Of a DNA stretch of 64,000 bases, positions 26,850 to 35,588 are shown in pieces. The position numbers and the translations under genes were made by a program. The stretch comes from Flavobacterium sp. RSP15 (lineage in GTDB: Bacteria > Bacteroidota > Bacteroidia > Flavobacteriales > Flavobacteriaceae), in the NCBI RefSeq assembly GCF_003968755.1, contig NZ_RYDL01000012.1:34178-98177 (forward strand), in the 5' to 3' direction. How positions within the stretch are numbered: position 1 is the stretch's first letter; every line of letters begins with the position of its first letter. The notes beneath the pieces are model-generated. The model did no database searches. It worked only from the letters and a program-made list of their open reading frames with translations, and was not told the DNA's origin.

Positions 26850-27719
26850 TTACACCGTATCGATAAAACTCTTTTCGGTTCTGTTAAAAATCAAAACTCC
26901 CACTAAAAACACTAGTATTGTAATCAAAAAGGTATATCCCAATCCCAAAACAGATATGTGTCCAACATCCAGCAGCATGTATCGTGTCGTTTCGATCACA
27001 TACGCCAAGGGATTGTAGGCTATCAGCCAGCCGTAATCCGGCAATTTTTCTTTGATGAGTGCCATTGGGTACATTACAGCAGACAAATACATCAATAATT
27101 GTACTCCAAAACCAACCAAATTACTAAAATCTCGGTATTTAGTGACTAAAGAAGAGATAAACATTCCCAGTCCCAATCCTAAAACTCCCATCATGACGAT
27201 CAGTAGTGGAAAAAACAAAGTCGCTGTATTCATCCCAATGGTAGCTCCTTGGGTATAATAATAGCCGTAAAAACAAATGAATATAAAAAATTGAATTCCA
27301 AACTTCAATAAGTTGGAAACAACAATAGACAGCGGTACAATAATACGAGGGAAATATACTTTCCCAAAAATACCTGCATTACTTCCAAAGGTATTCGAGG
27401 TACCATTGAGACAGGCCGTGAAGTAATTCCAAACGGTAATACCGGCCAAATTAAACAAAAAAGGCGGCACGGTTCCGGTATTGATTCCGGCCACATTATT
27501 AAAAATAATAGTAAAAGTAATGGAGGTAAACAGCGGTTGAATCAGATACCAAAGTGGCCCTAAAACCGTTTGCTTATAAACGGTCACCACATCCCTTTTT
27601 ACAAAAAGCAGCAGCAAATCTCTATACTGCCATACTTCCTTCAGGTTAAGGGAGAAAAATTTATTTTTAGGTGTTATTTCAAACAGCCAAGTGGTGGTGT
27701 TTTGTTCGGAATCGTTCAT
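26850..27719 (-). CDS. wzm: ABC-2 type polysaccharide exporter permease (Wzm/TagG family)
   Basis: A 289-residue inner-membrane permease with six predicted spans. The N-terminal amphipathic start LKEVWQYRDLLLLFVKRDV and VVTVYKQTVLGPLWYLIQPL are the family signature; YNPLAYVIETTRYMLL lies near the last spans. Such permeases work with an ATPase (Wzt/TagH) to export finished lipid-linked chains. No ATPase gene adjoins it on either side: rmlB is 164 bp downstream and pirin genes are upstream. The window also encodes the competing Wzx/Wzy system. The permease may belong to a second polymer, pair with a distant ATPase, or be a leftover. Confidence 0.92.
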   Translation of the reverse strand: MNDSEQNTTTWLFEITPKNKFFSLNLKEVWQYRDLLLLFVKRDVVTVYKQTVLGPLWYLIQPLFTSITFTIIFNNVAGINTGTVPPFLFNLAGITVWNYFTACLNGTSNTFGSNAGIFGKVYFPRIIVPLSIVVSNLLKFGIQFFIFICFYGYYYTQGATIGMNTATLFFPLLIVMMGVLGLGLGMFISSLVTKYRDFSNLVGFGVQLLMYLSAVMYPMALIKEKLPDYGWLIAYNPLAYVIETTRYMLLDVGHISVLGLGYTFLITILVFLVGVLIFNRTEKSFIDTV

Positions 27720-27728
27720 TGGTTCATG

Positions 27729-28010
27729 CTAAAATGCTACTTTTTGTTGTTCTTTCCGTGCGAAAAAAGTTCTGTTTTCTACTACTAAACTCAATTGTAT
27801 TCTTACGAAGCAAATATAAATAATTTGCATTAAGTATTGTTTAAAAAACAACTTGTTCACATAATTCTTTTTTGCAGCGTCAGAATCGTGCGGAACAGTA
27901 GCGCTACTTAAATGATTTTCCAGAAACACTTTCTTTGCTTGTGAATCCGGCAACACCCCCAAGCCATTCCATGCAGGAACGGCATTTATCCATCGGATTA
28001 CGGTGGCTGC
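27729..28010 (-). pseudogene. Possible gene remnant upstream of wzm
   Basis: A frame of about 90 codons without an ATG (IAATVIRWINAVPAWNGLGV, then LPDSQAKKVFLENHLSS) reads coding-like in its first half and ends 9 bp before wzm. The later half looks random. I cannot name the family. It starts beside the second REP-like block, which may have truncated it. Confidence 0.3.
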
Positions 28011-28046
28011 AATTTATTGACCGGAAACGTTTGAAAACATCATGTG

Positions 28047-28232
28047 TAATTATACCAAACGTCAGTTCGAGTGCGAAGCGTATCGAGAACCGTTTTTAAT
28101 TATACCAAACGTCAGTTCGAGTGCAAAGCGTATCGAGAACCGTTTTTAATTCAAAATTTTCTTGTTCTCGATACGATCCCGCCCAAAAGCGGGATCACTC
28201 GAACTGACGAATATGATCATCAAAAATCAATT
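28047..28232. repeat. REP-like repeat block 2
   Basis: Nearly the same sequence and orientation as 25284-25475: two direct TTCGAGTGC...GTATCGAGAAC units and one inverted arm. It ends at the stop codon of the pirin gene (28233-28231), so it may also act as its terminator hairpin. Confidence 0.92.
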
Positions 28233-28983
28233 ACAATTGCATGGGTACTTCCATCAACAGGATTTCGGCACTAGCGGAATTAGCGGTAATTTTAATAGCA
28301 TTAGTATCCCAGATTCCTACTCCGTCTCGCTCGTTTAAAGCAATGTTTCCTATTGTAAAATCGCCTTTCAAAACAAAAGCGTAGATTCCGTTTCCGGGTT
28401 TTTTTAATGCATACGTGGCAGCAAAATTCTCGTCGAATTTCCCTATATGAAACCACGCATCTTGATGAATCCAGACACCTTCATCCTCAGGATTTGGGGA
28501 TAGAATTTGTTGGAGTTTATTGTGACGGTCGTTTAAATCTAAAGTAACTTGATCATAACGAGGCGTTACATTTTTTTTATTTGGATAAATCCAAATCTGC
28601 AAAAATTTAACCAGCTGGTCTTTATTTTTATTGTATTCGCTGTGAAAAATTCCCGTACCGGCACTCATGGCCTGAATATCCCCTTCCTTGATTACCGTAA
28701 TATTGCCCATACTGTCATGGTGTTCTAAATCGCCTTCGAGCGGAATAGAAATGATTTCCATATTGTCATGCGGATGTTTCCCAAAACCCAGCCCCTGATT
28801 GACTCTGTCATCATTGAGCACGCGCAATACACCAAAATTCATTCGCTCCGGATTTTGATAATTCGCAAAACTAAACGTATGATACGATTCCAGCCAACCG
28901 TGATTGGCATGACCTCGCGTGTTTCCTTTGTGCAAAACAAAATGCGTAAGTACTCCTTCTGTATTTTTATCTGTATTTTCCAT
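28231..28983 (-). CDS. Pirin family protein (bicupin)
   Basis: A 250-residue iron-binding bicupin from the ATG at 28983; a longer frame upstream lacks family similarity. The N-terminal cupin has the metal ligands in FGKHPHDNMEIISIPLEG and the pirin stretch HHDSMGNITVIKEGD, then MSAGTGIFHSEYN. The second cupin carries the usual degenerate sequence. Bacterial pirins include quercetin 2,3-dioxygenases and redox-sensing partners; which applies here is unknown. The Crp-family regulator gene lies 90 bp upstream on the same strand and may control it. A paralogue is at 59241-59957. Confidence 0.9.
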   Translation of the reverse strand: MENTDKNTEGVLTHFVLHKGNTRGHANHGWLESYHTFSFANYQNPERMNFGVLRVLNDDRVNQGLGFGKHPHDNMEIISIPLEGDLEHHDSMGNITVIKEGDIQAMSAGTGIFHSEYNKNKDQLVKFLQIWIYPNKKNVTPRYDQVTLDLNDRHNKLQQILSPNPEDEGVWIHQDAWFHIGKFDENFAATYALKKPGNGIYAFVLKGDFTIGNIALNERDGVGIWDTNAIKITANSASAEILLMEVPMQL

Positions 28984-29073
28984 TGTCCTATTCTTTAAAA
29001 ATATAATGCAAAGGTGCGTCAAAAAAAAGGCATTTGCATTGAACCAGGACAAGAAATGAAAAATTATGAGACT

Positions 29074-29655
29074 TTAAAGTTTTGCCATTTTGGTTCTCAC
29101 TTTACTTAAAAACTCAGCCGAAATCCCCAGATAAGAAGCAATGTAATGCTGGGCAACGCGCTGCGATAGTGTGGGATACTGTTCCAGAAACTCTATGTAT
29201 TTCTCGGTCGCTGTTTTAGAAATAGTATGAAATAAACGGTCTTGCGTAACGGCCAGACTGCGCTGCATCAGGATGCGGAACGCGCGTTCAAACTTTGGTG
29301 CTTTGGCAAATAATTCTTCTTTTGCTTCCGGACTAAACAGCAAAAAATCACAATCTTCCAACGTTTCGATATACACACGGCTTGGTGCATCTTCGTATAT
29401 ATTAAAAGAAATATCGCTCACCCACGAATTCTCGAGCGCAAATTGCAGAATAACTTCAAAACCATTGTCGTCAATATAATATTTCCGGACACAACCTTTG
29501 ATGACAAAAGCTTCAAAATGACACATTTCGCCTTCCTGAAGTAAAACCGTTTTCTTAGCAACGGCTTTATATTCCAGCAAAGAATTGAAAATTTCTAGTT
29601 CTTTGGGTTCAAAAGTGACATAACGACTTATGTTTTTATTAATTTGGGGATACAA
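29074..29655 (-). CDS. Crp/Fnr-family transcriptional regulator
   Basis: A 193-residue regulator with a cNMP-binding-like beta barrel (residues about 15-125, LLQEGEMCHFEAFVIKGCVR) and a C-terminal helical part ending with a helix-turn-helix (VAQHYIASYLGISAEFLSKV, about 167-186). The usual cAMP-contact residues are not obvious, so the ligand, if any, is unknown. This short type without a Fe-S cysteine set is common in Bacteroidota, often next to a small metabolic or stress gene. Here the pirin gene follows it on the same strand. Confidence 0.88.
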   Translation of the reverse strand: MYPQINKNISRYVTFEPKELEIFNSLLEYKAVAKKTVLLQEGEMCHFEAFVIKGCVRKYYIDDNGFEVILQFALENSWVSDISFNIYEDAPSRVYIETLEDCDFLLFSPEAKEELFAKAPKFERAFRILMQRSLAVTQDRLFHTISKTATEKYIEFLEQYPTLSQRVAQHYIASYLGISAEFLSKVRTKMAKL

Positions 29656-29768
29656 TAGTTTCTCGTTTAGAATTTAAAGATAGCTAAATACCCTTAAAAA
29701 ATGACTCGTAAATACATTAAATTAGCAAGATTTCCTCAAAAAACAAAATCTGCTCTCGATTAAATTCC

Positions 29769-29776
29769 TATTTTTG
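29769..29776 (+). promoter_or_regulatory. Candidate -7 box of udk
   Basis: TATTTTTG matches TAnnTTTG, 29 nt before the udk start. A clear TTG at the -33 distance is missing. Confidence 0.4.
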
Positions 29777-29804
29777 TTCCAATAAAAACATAATAAAAAA
29801 ATTT

Positions 29805-30413
29805 ATGCTCATTATAGGAATTGCAGGTGGTACAGGAAGCGGGAAAACAACCGTTGTACATCAGATTATGAATGAATTACCACAGACAGAAGTTGGTATT
29901 ATTTCACAAGATTCATATTATAAAGAAAATCACGGACTCTCCTTTGATGAAAGAGCATTGATCAATTTTGATCATCCCCGAGCCATTGATTTTGAGTTGC
30001 TAGTGGCCCACCTCAAAGAATTAAAGGAAGGAAATAACATTCACCAACCCGTTTATTCCTTTGTAACCCATAACCGGTCTGACGATACCGTTTTTACTCA
30101 TCCCAGAAAAGTGATGATTGTAGAAGGAATTTTAATCTTGGCCAATCCCGAATTAAGAGAATTATTTGATGTAAAAATATACGTTCATGCCGATTCTGAC
30201 GAACGATTAATCCGACGCATGAAACGCGATATAGTGGAACGTGGCCGTGACATGAATGAAGTCCTTAACAGATACCAAACCACATTAAAGCCAATGCACG
30301 AGCAGTTCATTGAACCAACCAAGGCATTTGCTGACATCATTATTCCAAATGACAAGTACAACACGGTAGCCATTGATGTGGTGCGCGCAGTAATAAATCA
30401 AAAAATTCTGTGA
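29805..30413 (+). CDS. udk: Uridine kinase
   Basis: A 202-residue P-loop kinase that phosphorylates uridine and cytidine for pyrimidine salvage. The Walker A motif GIAGGTGSGKTTV is at residues 5-17. SQDSYYKENHGLSFDERALI (about 39-58) and NFDHPRAIDFELL carry the nucleoside-binding acids, and RRMKRDIVERGRDMNEVL is the lid region. Length is that of E. coli Udk (213) without its short N-terminal extension. It heads a plus-strand group with the DivIC and mutase genes, though the 140-bp gap suggests separate transcripts. Confidence 0.95.
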   Translation: MLIIGIAGGTGSGKTTVVHQIMNELPQTEVGIISQDSYYKENHGLSFDERALINFDHPRAIDFELLVAHLKELKEGNNIHQPVYSFVTHNRSDDTVFTHPRKVMIVEGILILANPELRELFDVKIYVHADSDERLIRRMKRDIVERGRDMNEVLNRYQTTLKPMHEQFIEPTKAFADIIIPNDKYNTVAIDVVRAVINQKIL

Positions 30414-30554
30414 TTTAGTTGTAATTTTAACAGAATAAGTATTAGGAGCTATTTCCCGCTTTCCGTTGCAATCTTTTAGTAGGTGAATCTTCCTTCGTCA
30501 GTATCACCACTAAAAGGATTTCCACTATAATCGGGGCTAAAAAAAATAAAAAAA

Positions 30555-30875
30555 ATGACAAATCCATATAAAGACAAACCTTGGTTTAAATTCCTGAGCA
30601 ACAAATATGTCTGGGTCCTGTTATTCTTTTCGTCTTGGATGATTTTTCTGGACAACTATTCGTATTTTGATCATCGCATTTTAGACAAACAAATTGAAGA
30701 TCTGGAAGACAATGCAGAATATTACAAAGACGAAATAAAAAAAGACAAAGAAAATATCAAGCAATTAAACAATTCCGAACAAATAGAAAAATACGCCCGA
30801 GAAAAATACTATATGAAAAAAGATAGTGAAGACATTTACATCATCGAATTTGAAGGCGACACGATTCAAAAATAA
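30555..30875 (+). CDS. Septum formation initiator, FtsB/DivIC family
   Basis: A 106-residue bitopic membrane protein. One transmembrane span at about residues 18-35 (YVWVLLFFSSWMIFLDN) is followed by a periplasmic coiled coil (about 38-75, rich in Glu, Lys and Leu) and the conserved end YAREKYYMKK (about 81-90), which matches the ARExxY/GMxxP-like region of FtsB/DivIC. These proteins form the FtsQLB-type complex that licenses septal peptidoglycan synthesis. Placement between udk and mutA is common in Flavobacteriia. Confidence 0.88.
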   Translation: MTNPYKDKPWFKFLSNKYVWVLLFFSSWMIFLDNYSYFDHRILDKQIEDLEDNAEYYKDEIKKDKENIKQLNNSEQIEKYAREKYYMKKDSEDIYIIEFEGDTIQK

Positions 30876-30990
30876 AATCCCATTCCCAACCATTCCCAAA
30901 GGGAAGGGAGTGTACAATTTATAGTAATTATTAAAAACAGAACACCAAGTTTCGGTTCCCTCTCCTATGAAGAGGACTGGAGTGAGGAAA

Positions 30991-32367
30991 ATGACTAACA
31001 AAATGGATACAAACCTTTTCGATGATTTCAACCCCATTTCCTCCAAACAATGGAAACAAAAAATCCAATTTGAACTCAATGGAGCGGATTACAATGAAAC
31101 CGTAGTTTGGAATTCTCCGGAAGACATTCAGGTAAAACCTTTTTACCACAAAGAGGAGTTTACAAAAGTATTCCCCGTTACCACAAAAGCAACAGAATTT
31201 AGAATTTGCCAAAATATATTTGTCTACGACCTTGAAAAATCAATAGAACGGGCATTAGACACACTGAATCGCGGGGCAGACAGCCTGCGCTTTACAATAG
31301 AAAACGAATCAATTAACGTTACCGATCTATTGGAAAAATTGCCTTTAGAGAACGTTACCGTTTATTTTAACCTGGGATTTATTTCAATCGATTTCGTCAA
31401 AAAAATTGATGTTTTTGCAAAGAAAAATAATACTACTATTTTCTGTAATCTGGATCCAATTGGGCAATTAGCCAAAGATGGAAACTGGTTTACAACTAAA
31501 GAAAAAAGCAATTTTGACACTCTGAATTTGCTTTCGGCAGCAACAACATCGGTATCGCTACTTAGTATCAACGCTGCGTTGTATCAAAATGCCGGTGCCA
31601 CTATGGTACAGCAAATTGCCTATAGTGTAGGACAAGCCAATGAGTATTTCAATAGAATTGAAACTATTAATACACCCATTGTTTTTGAAGTGGCCGTAGG
31701 AACAAATTACTTTTTTGAAATTGCAAAACTACGAGCGTTGCGCTTGCTTTTTAATCTCGTCGCCAAGGAATACAACCATACTTTAGCGTGCAACATCATC
31801 GTTTCGCCTACCAAACGTAACAAAACATTATACGATTACAATATAAATATGTTGCGCACCACCACGGAATGTATGAGTGCCATTATTGGCGGAGCGGATG
31901 CTATTGCCAATTTACCGTACGATGCTTTGTACCACAAAGACAACGAATTTGGCGACCGCATAGCGAGAAACCAATTGTTGATTCTAAAAAATGAAAGTTA
32001 TTTTGACAAAGTCAACAATCCGGCAGACGGCAGTTATTATATCGAAAACCTAACCAATCAAATAGCGGAAAAAGCATTGGCTTTATTCAAAGACATAGAG
32101 GCAAATGGCGGTTTCCTGAAACAACTTAATGACGGAATCATCAAAAGAAAAATTCAGGAAAGTGCGGATACCGCGCAGGAATTATTTGATTCTGGGAAAG
32201 AAATTTTATTGGGAACAAACAAACATCCTAACAAACAGGATAAAATGAAACATGATTTAGAATTGTTTCCTTTTGTAAAAGTCAAACCAAGAAAAACCTT
32301 GATTACACCCATAATCGAAAAACGTCTGGCAGAAAAAACGGAACAGGAACGATTGGATCTTGAATAG
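30991..32367 (+). CDS. mutA: Methylmalonyl-CoA mutase, small (beta) subunit
   Basis: A subunit of about 458 residues, paired with MutB to interconvert succinyl-CoA and methylmalonyl-CoA. FNPISSKQWKQKIQFELNGADY and VWNSPEDIQVKPFYH mark the N-terminal region; the barrel ends with DRIARNQLLILKNESYF and NPADGSYYIENLTNQIAEKA, which parallel MutB motifs. It stops after the barrel, without the C-terminal B12-type domain found in actinobacterial MutA. The ATG at 30991 is chosen because the upstream ATG at 30967 lies in a GAGGAC...GTGAGG leader; an ATG at 31003 is also possible. A toxin-antitoxin pair splits it from mutB. Confidence 0.92.
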   Translation: MTNKMDTNLFDDFNPISSKQWKQKIQFELNGADYNETVVWNSPEDIQVKPFYHKEEFTKVFPVTTKATEFRICQNIFVYDLEKSIERALDTLNRGADSLRFTIENESINVTDLLEKLPLENVTVYFNLGFISIDFVKKIDVFAKKNNTTIFCNLDPIGQLAKDGNWFTTKEKSNFDTLNLLSAATTSVSLLSINAALYQNAGATMVQQIAYSVGQANEYFNRIETINTPIVFEVAVGTNYFFEIAKLRALRLLFNLVAKEYNHTLACNIIVSPTKRNKTLYDYNINMLRTTTECMSAIIGGADAIANLPYDALYHKDNEFGDRIARNQLLILKNESYFDKVNNPADGSYYIENLTNQIAEKALALFKDIEANGGFLKQLNDGIIKRKIQESADTAQELFDSGKEILLGTNKHPNKQDKMKHDLELFPFVKVKPRKTLITPIIEKRLAEKTEQERLDLE

Positions 32368-32439
32368 TAAGCCCGACGCTGTTATTTAATTTAATACCAT
32401 TGGAAAAGAGTATATTTACTTTGCTAAAAACATAAAATA

Positions 32440-32673
32440 ATGGAAGCCATAAGACAAATCGTTAAGGTGAAAAATCACAAAATAAGCATCACACTGCCGG
32501 ATGATTTTAATGCTGATGAAGTTGAAGTGATTATTCTTCCAAAGTCGAATACTTTAGAAATCCCTCAATGGCAAATGGACCAAGTTAGAGAAAGAACTGA
32601 GAAATATCTTAAGAATCCATCTTCAGCTCAAGATATTGATGATTTTCTAAAAGATATTGACGGTGGGTTATAA
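32440..32673 (+). CDS. Putative antitoxin of a ParE/RelE-type pair
   Basis: A 77-residue protein. The N-terminal 35 residues (IVKVKNHKISITLPDDFNAD) resemble the short beta-rich start of small antitoxins that bind DNA as dimers (AbrB/DUF2281-like). The C-terminal half is acidic and helical, suited to wrapping the toxin. The gene overlaps the toxin gene by about 11-17 bp, depending on the toxin start. No known antitoxin family can be named with certainty; the call rests mainly on position and size. It sits in the middle of the mutAB operon. Confidence 0.7.
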   Translation: MEAIRQIVKVKNHKISITLPDDFNADEVEVIILPKSNTLEIPQWQMDQVRERTEKYLKNPSSAQDIDDFLKDIDGGL

Positions 32674-32959
32674 AATTGTAATTGTAGAGGAAGCTAAACT
32701 TGATTTCAAAACAGCTTTGGATTGGTACAAAGGCATTCACCCTAAATTGGGCGATACGTTCTCCAATTCGTTCAAGGAAAGTTTAAAAATAATTAAGTCA
32801 AATCCATTACTTTTTCAAATAAGATATGATAAGACCAGAGTAGCTTTAATTGAAAATTTTCCATACTTAATTCATTTCAACAGCTACGAGAACATAATTG
32901 TCATTACAGCTATTTTTCATACTTCAAGAAATACTGAAATATGGACTGAAAGGAATTAA
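32657..32959 (+). CDS. ParE/RelE-superfamily toxin
   Basis: A toxin of about 98-100 residues with the ParE-type pattern: an N-terminal strand [15 protein letters not shown], the helix [19 protein letters not shown], and the strand block [20 protein letters not shown] followed by HTSRN (about residues 66-92). PYLIHF and the F-H-x-S-R-x end are frequent in this superfamily. There is no ATG; the likely starts are TTG at 32657 or GTG at 32663, inside the antitoxin gene. ParE members poison gyrase and RelE members cleave mRNA; the target here is unknown. mutB starts 35 bp after its stop. Confidence 0.85.
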   Translation: MTVGYKIVIVEEAKLDFKTALDWYKGIHPKLGDTFSNSFKESLKIIKSNPLLFQIRYDKTRVALIENFPYLIHFNSYENIIVITAIFHTSRNTEIWTERN

Positions 32960-32993
32960 AATTTCAAAAAACTATAATCTTTGTACTAAACAA

Positions 32994-35132
32994 ATGAAAA
33001 GAAAAGATTTACAACACATACAATTAGAAAGTACAGCGCTAAAAGTCGAACATGAAAATGCTGTGGCTGATACATTTTTAACTGCAGAAGGAATAGAAGT
33101 AAAACCTACGTATTCAGAACAAGACGTAAAGAATCTTACCCATCTTGATTTTGGAGCTGGTTTTGCTCCCAATTTACGTGGCCCATACACCACAATGTAC
33201 GTCCGCCGACCATGGACGGTGCGTCAATATGCCGGATTTTCAACTGCCGAAGAAAGTAATGCTTTTTACAGAAGGAATCTGGCTGCGGGTCAAAAAGGAC
33301 TTTCCATTGCTTTTGATTTACCTACACACCGTGGCTATGATTCCGATCATGAGCGCGTAGTGGGCGATGTGGGAAAAGCAGGAGTTGCCATTGACTCCGT
33401 GGAAGACATGAAAGTATTATTCGACCAAATTCCGCTTAATGAAATGTCCGTTTCTATGACAATGAATGGCGCTGTTTTACCTATTATGTCTTTCTATATT
33501 GTAGCCGCCGAAGAACAAGGCGTAGCACCCGAGTTGCTTTCCGGTACAATACAAAATGACATTCTCAAAGAGTTTATGGTCCGTAATACCTATATTTATC
33601 CGCCAACGCCCTCGATGAAAATCATTGCTGATATTTTTGAATTTACCAGCAAAAAAATGCCCAAATTCAACTCGATTTCCATTTCTGGCTACCACATGCA
33701 AGAAGCGGGAGCCACGGCTGATATTGAACTGGCGTACACGCTGGCCGATGGATTGGAATACATCAGAACTGGATTAGCAACCGGAATGAAAATTGATGAA
33801 TTCGCCCCACGACTGTCCTTTTTCTGGGCGATTGGAATGAACCATTTTATGGAAATTGCCAAAATGCGCGCAGGAAGAATGATCTGGGCGAAATTAGTAA
33901 AGCAATTTGAACCAAAAGACGATAAATCATTAGCGCTACGAACCCATTGTCAAACTTCGGGATGGAGTTTAACCGAGCAAGATCCCTTTAACAATGTGGC
34001 AAGAACCTGTATTGAAGCAGCAGCAGCAGCTTTTGGAGGTACACAATCTTTGCATACCAACGCTTTAGATGAAGCAATTGCGTTACCAACAGATTTCTCG
34101 GCCAGAATTGCCAGAAACACGCAACTTTATTTACAAGACGAAACTAAAATTACTAAAACGGTTGATCCTTGGGCAGGCAGTTATTATGTAGAAAGTCTGA
34201 CAAATGAAATTGCTGAAAGTGCCTGGAAACTCATTCAAGAGGTAGAAGAACTGGGCGGTATGACCAAAGCTATTGAATCCGGAATTCCGAAACTTAGAAT
34301 CGAGGAAGCAGCAGCCAGAAAACAAGCGAGAATAGACAGCGGGCAGGATATTATTGTGGGCGTTAACAAATATAGATTAGAAAAAGAAGACCCTTTACAG
34401 ATTTTGGATGTGGACAATCAAATGGTCCGCAAGCAACAATTGGAACAATTAGACCGAATCAAAGCGACCAGAGCTACTGAAAAAGTGCAGGAATCGCTGA
34501 AAAAATTAATCCTTTGTGCACAAACTGGTGAAGGAAATTTACTGGAAATAGCGGTTGAAGCCGCTCGAAACAGAACTACGCTGGGAGAAATCAGCGATGC
34601 GCTGGAAACAGTTTTTGGAAGATACAAAGCACAAATTAAATCCTTTAGCGGTGTGTATAGCAAAGAAATAAAAGACGACAAAAGCTTTGAAAAAGCAAAA
34701 CAACTGGCAGATGAATTTGCAAAAAAAGAAGGACGTCGCCCTAGAATCATGATTGCCAAAATGGGACAAGACGGGCACGATCGTGGCGCTAAAGTGGTAG
34801 CTACCGGGTATGCTGATGTAGGTTTTGATGTTGACATTGGCCCGCTTTTTCAAACACCAGCCGAAGCGGCCAAACAAGCGATAGAGAATGATGTGCACAT
34901 CCTGGGAGTTTCCTCACTGGCGGCAGGACACAAAACGCTGGTACCACAAGTTATTGCAGAACTTAAAAAATACGATCGAGAAGATATTATGGTCGTGGTA
35001 GGTGGTGTGATTCCGGCACAAGATTATCAGTTTCTATTTGATGCCGGTGCGGTTGCCGTTTTTGGCCCTGGCACAAAAATCAGTGAAGCGGCTATTAAGA
35101 TATTAGATATTTTAATGGACAGTTTCGACTAA
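32994..35132 (+). CDS. mutB: Methylmalonyl-CoA mutase, large (alpha) subunit
   Basis: The catalytic, adenosylcobalamin-binding subunit, 712 residues from ATG at 32994; a longer frame begins inside the toxin gene and is not conserved. The TIM-barrel part shows [40 protein letters not shown] and [13 protein letters not shown]. The C-terminal Rossmann-type domain has the B12 signature D593-x-H595-x-x-G598 ([11 protein letters not shown]) followed by GVSSLAAGH and VVVGGVIP. It links succinyl-CoA to propionate metabolism. MutA is the non-binding partner. The GTPase chaperone MeaB is not in the window. Confidence 0.97.
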   Translation: MKRKDLQHIQLESTALKVEHENAVADTFLTAEGIEVKPTYSEQDVKNLTHLDFGAGFAPNLRGPYTTMYVRRPWTVRQYAGFSTAEESNAFYRRNLAAGQKGLSIAFDLPTHRGYDSDHERVVGDVGKAGVAIDSVEDMKVLFDQIPLNEMSVSMTMNGAVLPIMSFYIVAAEEQGVAPELLSGTIQNDILKEFMVRNTYIYPPTPSMKIIADIFEFTSKKMPKFNSISISGYHMQEAGATADIELAYTLADGLEYIRTGLATGMKIDEFAPRLSFFWAIGMNHFMEIAKMRAGRMIWAKLVKQFEPKDDKSLALRTHCQTSGWSLTEQDPFNNVARTCIEAAAAAFGGTQSLHTNALDEAIALPTDFSARIARNTQLYLQDETKITKTVDPWAGSYYVESLTNEIAESAWKLIQEVEELGGMTKAIESGIPKLRIEEAAARKQARIDSGQDIIVGVNKYRLEKEDPLQILDVDNQMVRKQQLEQLDRIKATRATEKVQESLKKLILCAQTGEGNLLEIAVEAARNRTTLGEISDALETVFGRYKAQIKSFSGVYSKEIKDDKSFEKAKQLADEFAKKEGRRPRIMIAKMGQDGHDRGAKVVATGYADVGFDVDIGPLFQTPAEAAKQAIENDVHILGVSSLAAGHKTLVPQVIAELKKYDREDIMVVVGGVIPAQDYQFLFDAGAVAVFGPGTKISEAAIKILDILMDSFD

Positions 35133-35166
35133 AACTACAGCCTATTATTTTGACTCAAAATTTAAC

Positions 35167-35194
35167 AACATCAATCGAAAGGTTGGTGTTTTTT
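35167..35194 (+). terminator. Terminator of mutB
   Basis: AACATCAATC pairs (with G-T wobbles) with GGTTGGTGTT over a GAAA tetraloop and is followed by TTTTT, 35 nt after the mutB stop. Confidence 0.75.
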
Positions 35195-35407
35195 GCTTTA
35201 AATCAGATGCCTACCCGCTAAACGGACTACGTTTATAAAACGGAACAAAAAACACTTATTATTTTGATTCTTTTAAGCATTGCAATCGTATCAAATGTTC
35301 AAGAAACGGAGAAAGCAAAAATCAAAAATAGAAGGAAACCATCAATTTGGTGCTGCGTCCCAATAGAGAAATCCTTAAGGCTAAATAATTCGACTATATG
35401 ATAAAAG

Positions 35408-35443
35408 AAAAGAGGCCGTCAAATAATGGCAGCCTCTTTTTTT
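35408..35443. terminator. Bidirectional terminator in the convergent gap
   Basis: AAAAGAGGC pairs with GCCTCTTTT around a 15-nt loop, with T-runs on both sides. It lies between mutB and the convergent lysozyme-like gene. From 35195 to here the DNA holds no supported gene. Confidence 0.75.
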
Positions 35444-35459
35444 AAGATAAAAAAGGAAT

Positions 35460-35588
35460 TAAGTAATAACCATGGTATAATGTCGTATTTTAAAATCAGG
35501 ATAAAATTATGTAACAATCTGATTTAAAATTGTTTTACTTAAAGTTAATTCTTTTGACTTTACGACTTTTAAACTTTCGACTTACTTA
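35460..35588. mobile_element. 129-bp MITE-like element, copy 1
   Basis: Perfect terminal inverted repeats TAAGTAA/TTACTTA enclose a non-coding AT-rich core with internal complementary parts (AAATCAG/CTGATTT and GTCGTA/TACGAC). Length 129 bp, the same as copies 2-4. Its right end provides the TAA stop codon of the gene at 35586-36227. Confidence 0.88.

Noticed and set aside
35240..35400. A frame resembling a signal peptide (LIILILLSIAIVSNVQ) after mutB
   Set aside because: No start codon and no conserved domain. Possibly a tiny remnant, but not supportable.
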